Below, one piece after another: positions 7,885 to 16,910 of a DNA stretch of 64,000 bases. Source of the DNA: Mycolicibacterium psychrotolerans (lineage in GTDB: Bacteria; Actinomycetota; Actinomycetes; Mycobacteriales; Mycobacteriaceae). The translations under genes were made by a program, and so were the position numbers. How positions within the stretch are numbered: the stretch's first letter is position 1; the number at the start of each line of letters is the position of its first letter. The stretch is from positions 744,001 through 808,000 of the forward strand of contig NZ_AP022574.1 in assembly GCF_010729305.1 (NCBI RefSeq). The letters are read 5' to 3'. A model generated the notes under the pieces. The model saw only the letters and a program-made list of their open reading frames with translations. It was not told the DNA's origin and searched no databases.

Positions 7885-8750
7885 ATTCTTCCTCTCCAGG
7901 GTGCGGCACGGCGTTCCACCGACCGCAACATTCCGTCGATCACCAGACCCGAGACGCCGATGGCGAAGATGCCGACCAGCACGACGGGCGTGTTGTTGTA
8001 GTTGCTGGCGTCCTTGACCAGGCCGCCGATGCCGGGGATGCCGTTGAACAGTTCGGCCGCCACCACCGACGAATAGGCCATGCCGACGGCCAGGCGGATA
8101 CCGGTGAACGTCTCCGGCAGCGCCGACGGGACGACGACGTCACGGATGACCTGGCGCCGCGACGCCCCGAGGGCGCGGGCGGCCTCCTGCAGGCCGACCG
8201 GCGCGGCGACCACTGCGGCGGTGGTGGCCACCGCGGCGGGCGGCAGCGCGGCCAGGGCCAGCAGCGTGATCTTGGGGGCCTCGTCGATGCCCAGCCAGAT
8301 CACCAGAAGAAAGAAGTACGCCAGCGGCGGCAGCGCCCGCAGGAACGTCAGCCACGGTTCCAGCACGCTGCGCAACCAGCCCACCGACCCCATGAGCAGC
8401 CCGAGCGCGACACCGATCGCCACCCCGATCACCACGCCGGCCAGCACGCGGCGCAGCGTCATGTACAGGTGCTCCCACAGCAGGTAGCCGGCATATCCGC
8501 GGACGCCGTCGTGGCTGGTGGAGACGTCGACGAAGGCCCGCCACACCGTGGCCGGGTACGGGACGAAGGTCTGGTTCCAGACGCCGCTGGCCGCCGCCGC
8601 CTGCCACACGGCGCCGAATACGACGACTGACAGCAGCGGCAGTACGGCGCGGGTCAGCCGGCGCCGCAGCAGCCCGCCGCGGGGGCGCGCGTCAGGGCCT
8701 GGCGCCGCGGTGGCGGCGTCCTCGGGCGCGATGTCGACGAAAACGGACAC
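7881..8750 (-). CDS. ABC transporter permease, taurine/sulfonate type (TauC/SsuC-like)
   Basis: The 289-residue inner-membrane protein has about six hydrophobic segments and the BPD_transp_1 EAA loop (LQEAARALGASRRQVIRDVVVPSALP, split here for length). It is the first gene of the operon. The start is a GTG at 8748-8750 with no convincing Shine-Dalgarno sequence. A perfect 14-bp palindrome lies 11 bp upstream, so a leaderless or operator-controlled transcript is possible. It acts with the binding lipoprotein and ATPase downstream. Confidence 0.9.
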   Translation of the reverse strand: MSVFVDIAPEDAATAAPGPDARPRGGLLRRRLTRAVLPLLSVVVFGAVWQAAAASGVWNQTFVPYPATVWRAFVDVSTSHDGVRGYAGYLLWEHLYMTLRRVLAGVVIGVAIGVALGLLMGSVGWLRSVLEPWLTFLRALPPLAYFFLLVIWLGIDEAPKITLLALAALPPAAVATTAAVVAAPVGLQEAARALGASRRQVIRDVVVPSALPETFTGIRLAVGMAYSSVVAAELFNGIPGIGGLVKDASNYNNTPVVLVGIFAIGVSGLVIDGMLRSVERRAAPWRGRI

Positions 8751-8760
8751 CGGCAGACAC

Positions 8761-8774
8761 TGACGGATCCGTCA
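8761..8774. promoter_or_regulatory. Perfect 14-bp palindrome upstream of ABC operon
   Basis: TGACGGATCCGTCA is fully self-complementary and lies just ahead of the permease start, in the 169-bp divergent region shared with pntA. It is a good operator candidate for a dimeric regulator of sulfonate uptake. No regulator gene lies beside the operon. Confidence 0.5.
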
Positions 8775-8919
8775 TGGCGGGCATAGAGCTGCGCTCAGCA
8801 CGATCAAAACTGCCCGTTTGGGGGACCGCCGGTAACGGGGTGCGCGGTCGACGTGCCCCAACTCATACACTTGCACTTTCGTCCCGCCCGACCGCGAACC
8901 TAGATCGGACCGACATCGA

Positions 8920-10446
8920 ATGATCATCGGGATACCCGCAGAGTCCCTACCTGGTGAAACGCGAGTGGCCGCCACCCCGGCCACGGTCACGCAGCTGATC
9001 AAGCTGGGCTACCAGGTCGTGGTCGAGTCCGGCGCGGGTGCTGCCGCCAGTTTCGCCGACCCGGCTTATACCGAGGCCGGCGCTGAGATCGGGGACCCCT
9101 GGTCCGGCGACGTGGTGCTGAAGGTCAACGCCCCGACCGACTACGAAATCGCCCTGCTGCGCAACGGCGCGACGCTGGTGAGCCTGATCTCGCCGGCGCT
9201 CAAGCCCGAGCTGCTCGAGAAGCTGTCCGGCCGGCCGATCACGGTGCTCGCGATGGACGCGGTGCCCCGGATCTCGCGGGCGCAGTCGCTGGACGTGCTG
9301 TCGTCGATGGCCAACATCGCCGGCTACCGCGCCGTGGTCGAGGCCGCGCACCGCTTCGGCCGGTTCTTCACCGGACAGGTGACCGCGGCAGGCAAGGTGC
9401 CGCCGGCCAAGGTGCTGGTGGTCGGCGCCGGTGTTGCCGGCCTGGCCGCGATCGGTGCGGCGGGCAGCCTGGGGGCGATCGTGCGCGCCACCGACCCCCG
9501 CCCCGAGGTCGCCGATCAGGTCAAGTCGCTGGGCGGCGAGTACCTGGCGGTCGACCCTGCGGCCGCCGAGGTGTCGGCGACCGGCTACGCCAAGGAGATG
9601 GGCGACGACTACAAGGCCCGCGAGGCCCAGCTCTACGCCGAGCAGGCCGAGGACGTCGACATCATCATCACCACCGCGCTGATCCCCGGCAGGCCCGCGC
9701 CGCGCATCATCACCGCCGAGATGGTGGCCTCGATGAAGCCGGGCAGCGTGATCGTCGACATGGCCGCGGCCAACGGCGGCAACGTGGAGGGCACGGTCAA
9801 GGATCAGGCCGTCGTCTCCGACAACGGCGTCACGATCATCGGCTACACCGACCTGGCCGGCCGGCTGCCCGCGACCGCGTCGCAGCTCTACGGCACCAAC
9901 CTGGTGAACCTGCTCAAACTGGTGACCCCGGAGAAGGACGGAACTCTCCTCCTAGATTTCGATGACGTCGTGCAGCGGTCGGTGACCGTGGTGCGCGACG
10001 GCGAGATCACCTGGCCGCCACCGCCGGTGCAGGTCTCGGCCGCACCCGCGGCCGCGGCGGCAGCGGCGCCGGTCGCGCAGAAGCCGGCGAAGAAGCCGAT
10101 GTCGACCGGGCGCCGGCTCGGAACGGCGTTCGCCGCCGCCGCGGTGCTGTTCGCGCTGATCGCGCTGTCCCCCGCCGCACTGCAGGTGCACCTGACGGTG
10201 TTCGCGCTGGCGATCGTGATCGGCTACTACGTGATCGGCAACGTGCACCACGCGCTGCACACTCCGCTGATGTCGGTGACGAACGCGATCTCCGGGATCA
10301 TCGTCGTCGGCGCGCTGCTGCAGATCGGGCACGGGAATCCCGTCATCACCGCGGTGGCCGGCCTGGCGATCCTGCTGGCCAGCATCAATGTCTTCGGCGG
10401 CTTCGCGGTGACCCGCCGCATGCTGGCCATGTTCTCGAGGAGCTAA
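8920..10446 (+). CDS. pntA: NAD(P) transhydrogenase subunit alpha, fused form
   Basis: The 508-residue subunit carries the NAD(H)-binding domain I. It begins [20 protein letters not shown], has the Rossmann motif [20 protein letters not shown], and has the mobile-loop region near residues 220-240. After an Ala/Pro linker (about 365-395) come about four membrane helices of domain II. With PntB it couples hydride transfer from NADH to NADP+ to proton entry, supplying NADPH. In M. tuberculosis I recall separate pntAa and pntAb genes, whereas here they form one chain as in E. coli. pntB follows 4 bp later. Confidence 0.96.
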   Translation: MIIGIPAESLPGETRVAATPATVTQLIKLGYQVVVESGAGAAASFADPAYTEAGAEIGDPWSGDVVLKVNAPTDYEIALLRNGATLVSLISPALKPELLEKLSGRPITVLAMDAVPRISRAQSLDVLSSMANIAGYRAVVEAAHRFGRFFTGQVTAAGKVPPAKVLVVGAGVAGLAAIGAAGSLGAIVRATDPRPEVADQVKSLGGEYLAVDPAAAEVSATGYAKEMGDDYKAREAQLYAEQAEDVDIIITTALIPGRPAPRIITAEMVASMKPGSVIVDMAAANGGNVEGTVKDQAVVSDNGVTIIGYTDLAGRLPATASQLYGTNLVNLLKLVTPEKDGTLLLDFDDVVQRSVTVVRDGEITWPPPPVQVSAAPAAAAAAAPVAQKPAKKPMSTGRRLGTAFAAAAVLFALIALSPAALQVHLTVFALAIVIGYYVIGNVHHALHTPLMSVTNAISGIIVVGALLQIGHGNPVITAVAGLAILLASINVFGGFAVTRRMLAMFSRS

Positions 10447-10450
10447 GACC

Positions 10451-11890
10451 ATGTTCACGCTGGAGACCGCCGCCACCGCGGCCTACGTCGTCGCCGCGCT
10501 GCTGTTCATCCTGGCGTTGGCCGGGCTGTCCAGACACGAGACGTCGCGTGCAGGCAACTCGTTCGGCATCGCAGGCATGGCCGTCGCGCTGGTCGCGACC
10601 ATCGCGCTCGCGCTGGCCCGCCACATCGAGCCGCTGGGCCTGGCACTGCTGGTCGTCGCGATGGTGATCGGCGCCGCGATCGGGCTGTGGCGCGCGAGGG
10701 TCGTCGAGATGACGGGCATGCCGGAGCTGATCGCGCTGCTGCACAGCTTCGTCGGCCTGGCCGCGGTGCTCGTCGGCTGGAACGGCTACCTGCACGTCGA
10801 GCGTGACGCCGGCGGCGCCGAGGCGCTGCAGCTGGGCCGCGAGGGCATGCTCGGCATCCACTCCGCCGAGGTCGTCATCGGCGTGTTCATCGGCGCGGTG
10901 ACGTTCACCGGGTCGATCGTCGCCAACCTGAAGCTGTCGGCGCGCATCAAGTCCGCCCCGATGATGCTGCCCGGCAAGAACATCCTCAACGTGGGCGCGC
11001 TGGTGGCGTTCTTCGCGCTGACCGTGTGGTTCGTCATCGACCCGCAGCTGTGGCTGCTCGTGGTCGTCACGGTGCTGGCACTGCTGCTCGGCTGGCACCT
11101 GGTCGCCTCGATCGGCGGCGGCGACATGCCCGTCGTGGTGTCGATGCTCAACAGCTACTCGGGCTGGGCCGCGGCCGCGTCCGGCTTCCTGCTGGGCAAC
11201 GACCTGCTGATCATCACCGGCGCGCTGGTGGGCTCCTCGGGTGCGTACCTGTCCTACATCATGTGCAAGGCGATGAACCGGTCCTTCATCTCGGTGATCG
11301 CCGGCGGCTTCGGGATCGAGGCCGGCCCGGCGGAGGACAAGGACTACGGCGAGCACCGCGAGATCACCGCGGAGGGGGCCGCCGAGCTGCTCGAGTCGGC
11401 CTCGTCGGTGATCATCACGCCCGGCTACGGCATGGCTGTGGCGCAGGCCCAGTACGGCGTCGCCGAACTGACCCGCAAGCTGCGCGCGCGCGGCGTCGAC
11501 GTGCGCTTCGGCATCCACCCCGTCGCGGGGCGGCTGCCCGGGCACATGAACGTGCTGCTGGCCGAGGCCAAGGTGCCCTACGACATCGTGCTGGAGATGG
11601 ACGAGATCAACGACGACTTCGACGGCACGTCGGTCGTCCTGGTGATCGGCGCGAACGACACCGTCAACCCGGCCGCGTCGGAGGACCCGTCCAGCCCGAT
11701 CGCCGGCATGCCGGTGCTGACGGTGTGGAACGCCGACAACGTGATCGTGTTCAAGCGGTCCATGGCGTCGGGCTACGCCGGCGTGCAGAATCCGCTGTTC
11801 TTCCGTGAGAACACCCAGATGCTGTTCGGCGACGCGAAAGACCGCGTCGACGCGATCAACGCGGCGCTGTCGGAGACGGCACGCGTCTAG
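10451..11890 (+). CDS. pntB: NAD(P) transhydrogenase subunit beta
   Basis: The 479-residue protein has an N-terminal membrane half with about eight to nine helices. The soluble NADP(H)-binding domain III contains [13 protein letters not shown], the conserved [28 protein letters not shown] and the ending [18 protein letters not shown]. Domain sizes match standard PntB. It is translated directly after pntA, so the two form one operon. A long imperfect hairpin begins 10 bp past the stop. Confidence 0.97.
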   Translation: MFTLETAATAAYVVAALLFILALAGLSRHETSRAGNSFGIAGMAVALVATIALALARHIEPLGLALLVVAMVIGAAIGLWRARVVEMTGMPELIALLHSFVGLAAVLVGWNGYLHVERDAGGAEALQLGREGMLGIHSAEVVIGVFIGAVTFTGSIVANLKLSARIKSAPMMLPGKNILNVGALVAFFALTVWFVIDPQLWLLVVVTVLALLLGWHLVASIGGGDMPVVVSMLNSYSGWAAAASGFLLGNDLLIITGALVGSSGAYLSYIMCKAMNRSFISVIAGGFGIEAGPAEDKDYGEHREITAEGAAELLESASSVIITPGYGMAVAQAQYGVAELTRKLRARGVDVRFGIHPVAGRLPGHMNVLLAEAKVPYDIVLEMDEINDDFDGTSVVLVIGANDTVNPAASEDPSSPIAGMPVLTVWNADNVIVFKRSMASGYAGVQNPLFFRENTQMLFGDAKDRVDAINAALSETARV

Positions 11891-11899
11891 AGCTGCCGA

Positions 11900-11962
11900 C
11901 GACGAGATCCACGTTTTACAGCGGGTCACTCGCACATCGTCTGCAAAAAGCGGATCTCGTCG
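11900..11962. terminator. Long imperfect hairpin after pntB (22-nt arms)
   Basis: The arm at 11900-11921 (starting CGACGAGATCC) pairs with 11941-11962 (ending GGATCTCGTCG) at 19 of 22 positions, including 11 uninterrupted base pairs at the base. The loop is 19 nt. There is no U-tract. It may end pnt transcription or be a dispersed structural element like those at 18969 and 36255. Confidence 0.55.
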
Positions 11963-12141
11963 CCGACCACCACCAGGGCCTTGCCGTCGGCCGCCACCGC
12001 CCCACCATGGCGCTCAGCATTCCACAGCAAAGGCACAACCCGCCGCATCGCGCACTGCGCCGGGCCGCCCGGTACACTTGGCGGCAGCAAGGGGGCGAAG
12101 CCACCGGCCCCGCGGCACCGCTGAACGTAGCGGGAGGCTTC

Positions 12142-13104
12142 ATGACCAGCAGCAATGCTCCGCATGAGGATCTGGTTTTCCACAGCACGGATCTTTCGTC
12201 TACCGAGGATTTCCTGGCACGCGCGTACACCAAGATGTCGATCGGCGCGGGCCCCGGCGAAACGGCGTCGGCGCATGTCGAGCGCCGGTGGGTGGGGCCG
12301 GTCAACTTCGACGAACTCCAGCTCGGCTTCACGATGTCCTACGACGCGGCCCCGCTGGGGCGGGTCTGTCTGTGCCGGGTGCACGACGGCTACATCGAGG
12401 AAGACATCATCGGCGAGGGGCCGGACGTGTTCGCCCCCGGCGACGTCGCGCTGTTGTCGCCGCCGGAGCTGCCGTACTCGGGCCGGGTGTGCAAGGCGAG
12501 CTACGACCTGACGATGTTCGACACCACGCTGCTCGACCGCGTGGCGTCCTCGGCGCGCCCCGCAGAGGGTGTGCGGCTGACCGGTCACCGCCCCGTGTCG
12601 GCGGCCGCGAAGCGCCGGCTGAGCCGCACCATCGACTATGTCGGCAGCGTCGCGAAGGCGGACGAGGCGCCGCCCCCGCTGGTCGCCTCGACCACCGCGT
12701 CGATGCTCGCCGCGGTGGTGTTGTCGACGCTGCCCACCAACGCCGTCATGGAGCCCACGGCCATCGATCGAGCCGACGCCAGGCCCGAGCTGCTCCGCCG
12801 CGCGGTGGCCTACATCGACGACAACGCCGACCGCGACGTCACCCTCACCGACGTCGCCGAGAGCATCCACGTGACGCCGCGCGCGCTGCAGTACATGTTC
12901 CGCAAGCACATGGACATGACGCCGATGGAGTACCTGCGCCGGGTGCGGATGGACCACGCGCACCGGGAGCTGCTGCGGTCGGATCCCGCCTGCACGACGG
13001 TCGGGATCGTCGCCGCCCGGTGGGGGTTCGCCCACACCGGCCGATTCGCCGCGATGTACCGGCAGGCCTACGGGGTGAACCCGTCGGACACGCTCCGCAG
13101 CTGA
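12142..13104 (+). CDS. AraC family transcriptional regulator
   Basis: The 320-residue regulator has an N-terminal sensing domain (about 1-200, with FTMSYDAAPLGRVCLCRVHD). The C-terminal AraC double HTH covers about residues 215-318: VTLTDVAESIHVTPRALQYM, then FRKHMDMTPMEYLRRVRM, then VGIVAARWGFAHTGRFAAMY. The ATG at 12142 follows a good GGGAGG site at 12132-12137 and is preferred over a longer in-frame start. The gene abuts the end of the convergent FAD/Rieske gene with one base between. The inducer is unknown. Confidence 0.9.
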   Translation: MTSSNAPHEDLVFHSTDLSSTEDFLARAYTKMSIGAGPGETASAHVERRWVGPVNFDELQLGFTMSYDAAPLGRVCLCRVHDGYIEEDIIGEGPDVFAPGDVALLSPPELPYSGRVCKASYDLTMFDTTLLDRVASSARPAEGVRLTGHRPVSAAAKRRLSRTIDYVGSVAKADEAPPPLVASTTASMLAAVVLSTLPTNAVMEPTAIDRADARPELLRRAVAYIDDNADRDVTLTDVAESIHVTPRALQYMFRKHMDMTPMEYLRRVRMDHAHRELLRSDPACTTVGIVAARWGFAHTGRFAAMYRQAYGVNPSDTLRS

Positions 13105-13105
13105 G

Positions 13106-14620
13106 CTACCCGGAAGGGGTCAGGCCACGGGTCGCGGGGCCCTCGATCAGCGCGCCGTCGGGCGCGAAGCGGGAGCCGTGCAGCGGGCACTCCCAGGCCT
13201 GGTCGGAGTCGTTCCAGGTGACGACGCCGCCAAGATGCGGGCACACCGGGGACACCGTGCGGGTCACCCCGTCGACGACGCTGGTGGCCGTCATCCGCCA
13301 GGGGGCCCCGCTGACGATGCCCTGGCCCTCCTGGGGCTCGCCGGACGCGGTGAGCGGGGCCACCCAGCCCTTGGCCAGGTGCAGCCCGACCTCCATGTTG
13401 AGCTGGAGCGCGGTCGGGATGCCGCTGAGTTCGTGCGGGCTCCAACTGGCGAACGCCGCCGCCCAGTCCATCCGGCCGCCGAGGATGCGAGCCGACAGCG
13501 CCAGCGCCGCGGCGACCCCGTTGGTCATCCCCCACTTGTCGAATCCCGTTGCCACGAGCAGATTCTCGAGCTTGGGCAGCAGCGGGCCGACGTAGGGGAG
13601 TTCGTCGGCGGGATGGTAGTCCTGCGCCGACCAGTAGTGGGTCTGCACCGCACCGGGGTAGTGCAGCGCCGCCCACCGCGCCAGCTCGGTGACGGCGTTC
13701 TTCGGGTGGTCCGCCCGGCCGACGGTGTGGCCGGCTCCGCCGACGATCAGCTTGTCCCCCGTCGGGGTCGGCGCGTAGCGCACCGACCGGGTCGGCGAAT
13801 CCACCGACAGGTACATCGACCTGGTGATGTCGCCCGGGACGTCGAAGGCCAGGCAGTAGGAGCGCTTGGGCTCCAGCCGGGCGAAGAAGAAGCCGCGGTC
13901 GAGCACCGGCATCCCGGTGGCCAGCACCACGCGCTGAGCGGTGATGGTGTGGTGGGCGTCGCGGCTGTCCTGGGCCTCCGCGGTCCGGCGCAGCTTCACC
14001 CGCATCGGGCCGGTGCCCGACACCGTGGTGGCACGCACGCCCTGCAGCAGGGTGCCGCCGTGCTTCTCGAGTTCGGTGACCAGGCTGGACAGGTACGGGA
14101 TCGGGTCGATCTGCGCCTGTTCGCGCAGCCGCACACCGCCGGCGAACGGGAACGGCACGTCGGCCTCGTCGACCCACTGCGCGTCCAGGCCGGCCTCCTT
14201 GCACGCCGACAGCACGCTGCGCGCCGTGCAAAGGCCCTTCTCGTTCTGGGCGTAGGCGTGGTCGTCCTCGCGCTGGTAACTCAGCCCGTGCTCGTCGCAG
14301 TGCCGCAGCAGCCACTCCCGGCCCTCGGTGTTGCCGGTGACGTAGGCGCGCAGCAGGTCGGCGCCGTGCTTCTTGGCGATGTTCGCCAGCTTGCTGCCCT
14401 GCAGCGCGCTGACCTTGCCGGTGGTGTTGCCGGTGGTCGCCGCTCCGACGTGGCGGGCCTCCACCACGACGACCTTCTTGCCGGCCCGGGCGAGCAGCAC
14501 CGCGGTGGTCAGGCCGGTGATCCCCGCGCCGACCACCACGACGTCGGCGGTGGTGACGTCGTCGATCACTCCCGCGGGAGTCGCGGTTTCCAGGCGGCCG
14601 TCGGTCCACAGAGAAGGCAT
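13106..14620 (-). CDS. FAD-dependent oxidoreductase (DAO family) with C-terminal Rieske domain
   Basis: The 504-residue two-domain protein starts with a Rossmann dinucleotide site, VVVVGAGITGLTTAVLLARAG, and has DAO-family blocks (SALQGSKLANI, LATGFDKWGMTNGVAAAL). The last 100 residues form a Rieske [2Fe-2S] domain with the ligand pairs CPHLGG (C-x-H) and CPLHGSRF (C-x2-H). Such GlpD/DAO-Rieske hybrids are thought to oxidise amine or alcohol groups, but the substrate is unknown. It is divergent from the PLP decarboxylase, which hints at amine metabolism. The ATG at 14618-14620 fits the Rossmann fold position. Confidence 0.9.
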   Translation of the reverse strand: MPSLWTDGRLETATPAGVIDDVTTADVVVVGAGITGLTTAVLLARAGKKVVVVEARHVGAATTGNTTGKVSALQGSKLANIAKKHGADLLRAYVTGNTEGREWLLRHCDEHGLSYQREDDHAYAQNEKGLCTARSVLSACKEAGLDAQWVDEADVPFPFAGGVRLREQAQIDPIPYLSSLVTELEKHGGTLLQGVRATTVSGTGPMRVKLRRTAEAQDSRDAHHTITAQRVVLATGMPVLDRGFFFARLEPKRSYCLAFDVPGDITRSMYLSVDSPTRSVRYAPTPTGDKLIVGGAGHTVGRADHPKNAVTELARWAALHYPGAVQTHYWSAQDYHPADELPYVGPLLPKLENLLVATGFDKWGMTNGVAAALALSARILGGRMDWAAAFASWSPHELSGIPTALQLNMEVGLHLAKGWVAPLTASGEPQEGQGIVSGAPWRMTATSVVDGVTRTVSPVCPHLGGVVTWNDSDQAWECPLHGSRFAPDGALIEGPATRGLTPSG

Positions 14621-14696
14621 GGCGCGCGGTGTACCCCCCGCCCTTGCGACCAAACGCCAACGGTTTGTCGGCCGGGACAGTGGGAACGCCGTGATC

Positions 14697-16154
14697 ATGA
14701 ACCAGTCTCACGCCCCGCTGCTCGAGGCGCTGGCGCGTTACCGCGGCGCCGACCGTTACGGATTCACCCCGCCCGGGCACCGCCAGGGTCGCGGCGTCGA
14801 CGAGCGGGTGACGGCTGTACTCGGCGCCGACCCGTTCCGCAGCGACGTGCTGGCCAGCGGAGGGCTGGACGACCGGCGGTCGCAGGGCGGATACCTGGCC
14901 CACGCCGAGGAGCTGATGGCCGACGCGGTGGGCGCCGACTACGCGTTCTTCTCCACCTGCGGCAGTTCGCTGTCGGTCAAGGCCGCGATGATGGCCGTCG
15001 CGGGTGGTGGTGACGGCCTGCTGCTCAGCCGCGACAGCCACAAGTCGATCGTCGCCGGCCTGATCTTCGGCGGGTTGCAGCCGCGGTGGATCACTCCGCA
15101 GTGGGATGCGGAACGGCACCTCTCGCATCCGCCGTCACCCGAGCAGGTCGAGGAAGGCTGGTGCAGACATCCGGACGCGGACGCGGCGCTCATCGTCAGC
15201 CCGAGCCCCTACGGCACGTGTGCGGGTCTGCGCGGGATCGCCGAGGTGTGCCACCGCCGCGGCAAACCGCTGATCGTCGACGAGGCCTGGGGTGCCCACC
15301 TTCCGTTCCACGAGAACCTGCCTACCTGGGCGATGGACGCAGGCGCCGACGTCTGCGTGGTCAGCGTGCACAAGATGGGGATGGGCTTCGAGCAGGGATC
15401 GGTGTTCCACGTGCAGGGCGACCTGATCGATCGGGACAGGCTGTCCGCCTGCGCCGATCTGCTGATGACGACGAGCCCCAACGTGCTGCTCTACTCGGCG
15501 ATGGACGGCTGGCGTCGCCAGATGGTCGAGCGCGGACATGACATGCTCGGCGCCGCACTGGATCTCGCCTCCTCGCTGCGGGCCACCCTCGACGAACTCC
15601 CGGACGTCACCGTCATGGAGCACGAGTTGTTGGGCGAGCAGGCCTCCCACGACCTGGACCGGTTGCAGATCATGCTCGACGTCGCCGCCACCGGCACGTC
15701 GGGCTATCAGGCCAACGACTGGCTGCGCGAGCACTGCCGGCTCGACCTCGGCATGAGCGACCACCGCCGCATCCTGGCCACGATGTCGGCCGCCGACGAC
15801 GCGGCCACCGGGGCGCGCCTGACCGATGCGCTCACGGCATGGCGCGACGCCGCACGCGAGTTCCCGGCGCCGCCGACCATCGCGCTGCCCGACCCCGGCG
15901 AGTTGCAGCTGGACAGCGTGATGCTGCCCCGCGAGGCGTTCTTCGGAGCCACGGAGATGGTGCCGGCGGACAGGGCCGCCGGCCGCATCGCGGCCGAACA
16001 GATCACGCCCTACCCGCCGGGCATCCCCGCGGTCGTCCCAGGCGAGCGGCTCAACGACACCGTCATCGACTATCTGCGGTCCGGCGTGGAGGCCGGCATG
16101 AACACCCCGGATCCCGCCGACCCCTCGCTGGCGGAGTTCCGGGTGGTGGCCTGA
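14697..16154 (+). CDS. Orn/Lys/Arg decarboxylase-family PLP enzyme
   Basis: The 485-residue fold-type I PLP enzyme has the family N-terminus RYGFTPPGHRQGRGVD, the cofactor Asp/Ala block LIVDEAWGAHLPFH and the Schiff-base lysine at residue 226 in SVHKMGMGFEQGS. The C-terminal domain ends EQITPYPPGIPAVVPGE, which is characteristic of the basic-amino-acid decarboxylases. It lacks the N-terminal receiver-like domain of the long E. coli enzymes. Product polyamines could be substrates for the divergent FAD/Rieske enzyme, but this is inference. A GTG at 14691 is an alternative start. Confidence 0.9.
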   Translation: MNQSHAPLLEALARYRGADRYGFTPPGHRQGRGVDERVTAVLGADPFRSDVLASGGLDDRRSQGGYLAHAEELMADAVGADYAFFSTCGSSLSVKAAMMAVAGGGDGLLLSRDSHKSIVAGLIFGGLQPRWITPQWDAERHLSHPPSPEQVEEGWCRHPDADAALIVSPSPYGTCAGLRGIAEVCHRRGKPLIVDEAWGAHLPFHENLPTWAMDAGADVCVVSVHKMGMGFEQGSVFHVQGDLIDRDRLSACADLLMTTSPNVLLYSAMDGWRRQMVERGHDMLGAALDLASSLRATLDELPDVTVMEHELLGEQASHDLDRLQIMLDVAATGTSGYQANDWLREHCRLDLGMSDHRRILATMSAADDAATGARLTDALTAWRDAAREFPAPPTIALPDPGELQLDSVMLPREAFFGATEMVPADRAAGRIAAEQITPYPPGIPAVVPGERLNDTVIDYLRSGVEAGMNTPDPADPSLAEFRVVA

Positions 16155-16193
16155 TCCGGTTTGAGCCGGCTGTGACGGGGCAGACACGGGTTC

Positions 16194-16862
16194 GTGAGAA
16201 TCTCGGACCTGACCACCCTGCCCCTCAAGGCCGGCGCCGCGCTGCGCGACCGGCGGGTGTTCCACCCCACCGGGGTGCTGTGCGCAGGCACGGTCACCCG
16301 GCTGGCTCCCGACGGCGAAGGCCTGCCGGTGGTGTCCGGCGACATCGTCGGCCGGATCTCGAAGGGGGCAGGCACACCTGGCGCACTGCCCGATTTCGCC
16401 GGGCTGGCCTGGCGGATGCAACGCGACGCTGACGCGCAGGTGCCCTGGGATGTGTTGATGGTGTCCTCCACGGCGCGGGTGCTGCTACGACCCACCCGAT
16501 CCTGGCCGGCGGCGCAGTACTCGACGCTGATGCCGCTGGGCTACCGCGGCGCCGTGTACTGGCTGCGTGCGCACCTGCAGACCCCGATCACCGGCGAGGG
16601 CCTCGCGCTGTCCGCAGTGCGCGACCAGCTGTCCACGGGCACGGTCGACTTCGCGGTGGAGCAGGCGCGCGGTGGCGGCCCGTTCACCGCGCTGGCGACG
16701 CTGAGCTTCGACCGCGCGCTGTGCGGTGACGAGCCCGAATGCGACCAGCCGTTCGACCCGACGGTGCGCAGCGGTGCCGAGGTGACGCTGTTGCCGGGCT
16801 GGCTGACGTCGCTGCGCCGGGCGGCCTACCGCAACAGCCGGGAGGGGCGTGGCGCCGAATAA
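16194..16862 (+). CDS. Conserved hypothetical protein (222 aa)
   Basis: The 222-residue protein starts at GTG 16194. It contains RRVFHPTGVLCAGTVTRLAP near the N-terminus and several small-residue-rich beta-type stretches (YRGAVYWLRAHLQTPI). Mycobacterial relatives have been labelled phosphodiesterase without biochemical support that I know of. The overall pattern might resemble the catalase-like fold, though I see no heme ligand motif. It lies 40 bp after the decarboxylase and 48 bp before fadE2, so co-transcription is plausible. I assign no function. Confidence 0.75.
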   Translation: MRISDLTTLPLKAGAALRDRRVFHPTGVLCAGTVTRLAPDGEGLPVVSGDIVGRISKGAGTPGALPDFAGLAWRMQRDADAQVPWDVLMVSSTARVLLRPTRSWPAAQYSTLMPLGYRGAVYWLRAHLQTPITGEGLALSAVRDQLSTGTVDFAVEQARGGGPFTALATLSFDRALCGDEPECDQPFDPTVRSGAEVTLLPGWLTSLRRAAYRNSREGRGAE

Positions 16863-16910
16863 GCACTGCGGGCGGCGACCCATCTCGACAGGTGTCATAT
16901 CGTGGCGGGC

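Noticed and set aside
11926..12048. 40-codon minus-strand frame ending ALVVVGDEIRFLQTMCE
   Set aside because: It looks mildly protein-like, but its 3' end is the arm of the hairpin at 11941-11962 and it has no ribosome site or recognised family. Kept as unsupported.
13035..15128. Long antisense frames over the FAD/Rieske and decarboxylase genes
   Set aside because: They are shadows of GC-rich coding sequence. Both real genes show complete motif sets on the opposite strand.
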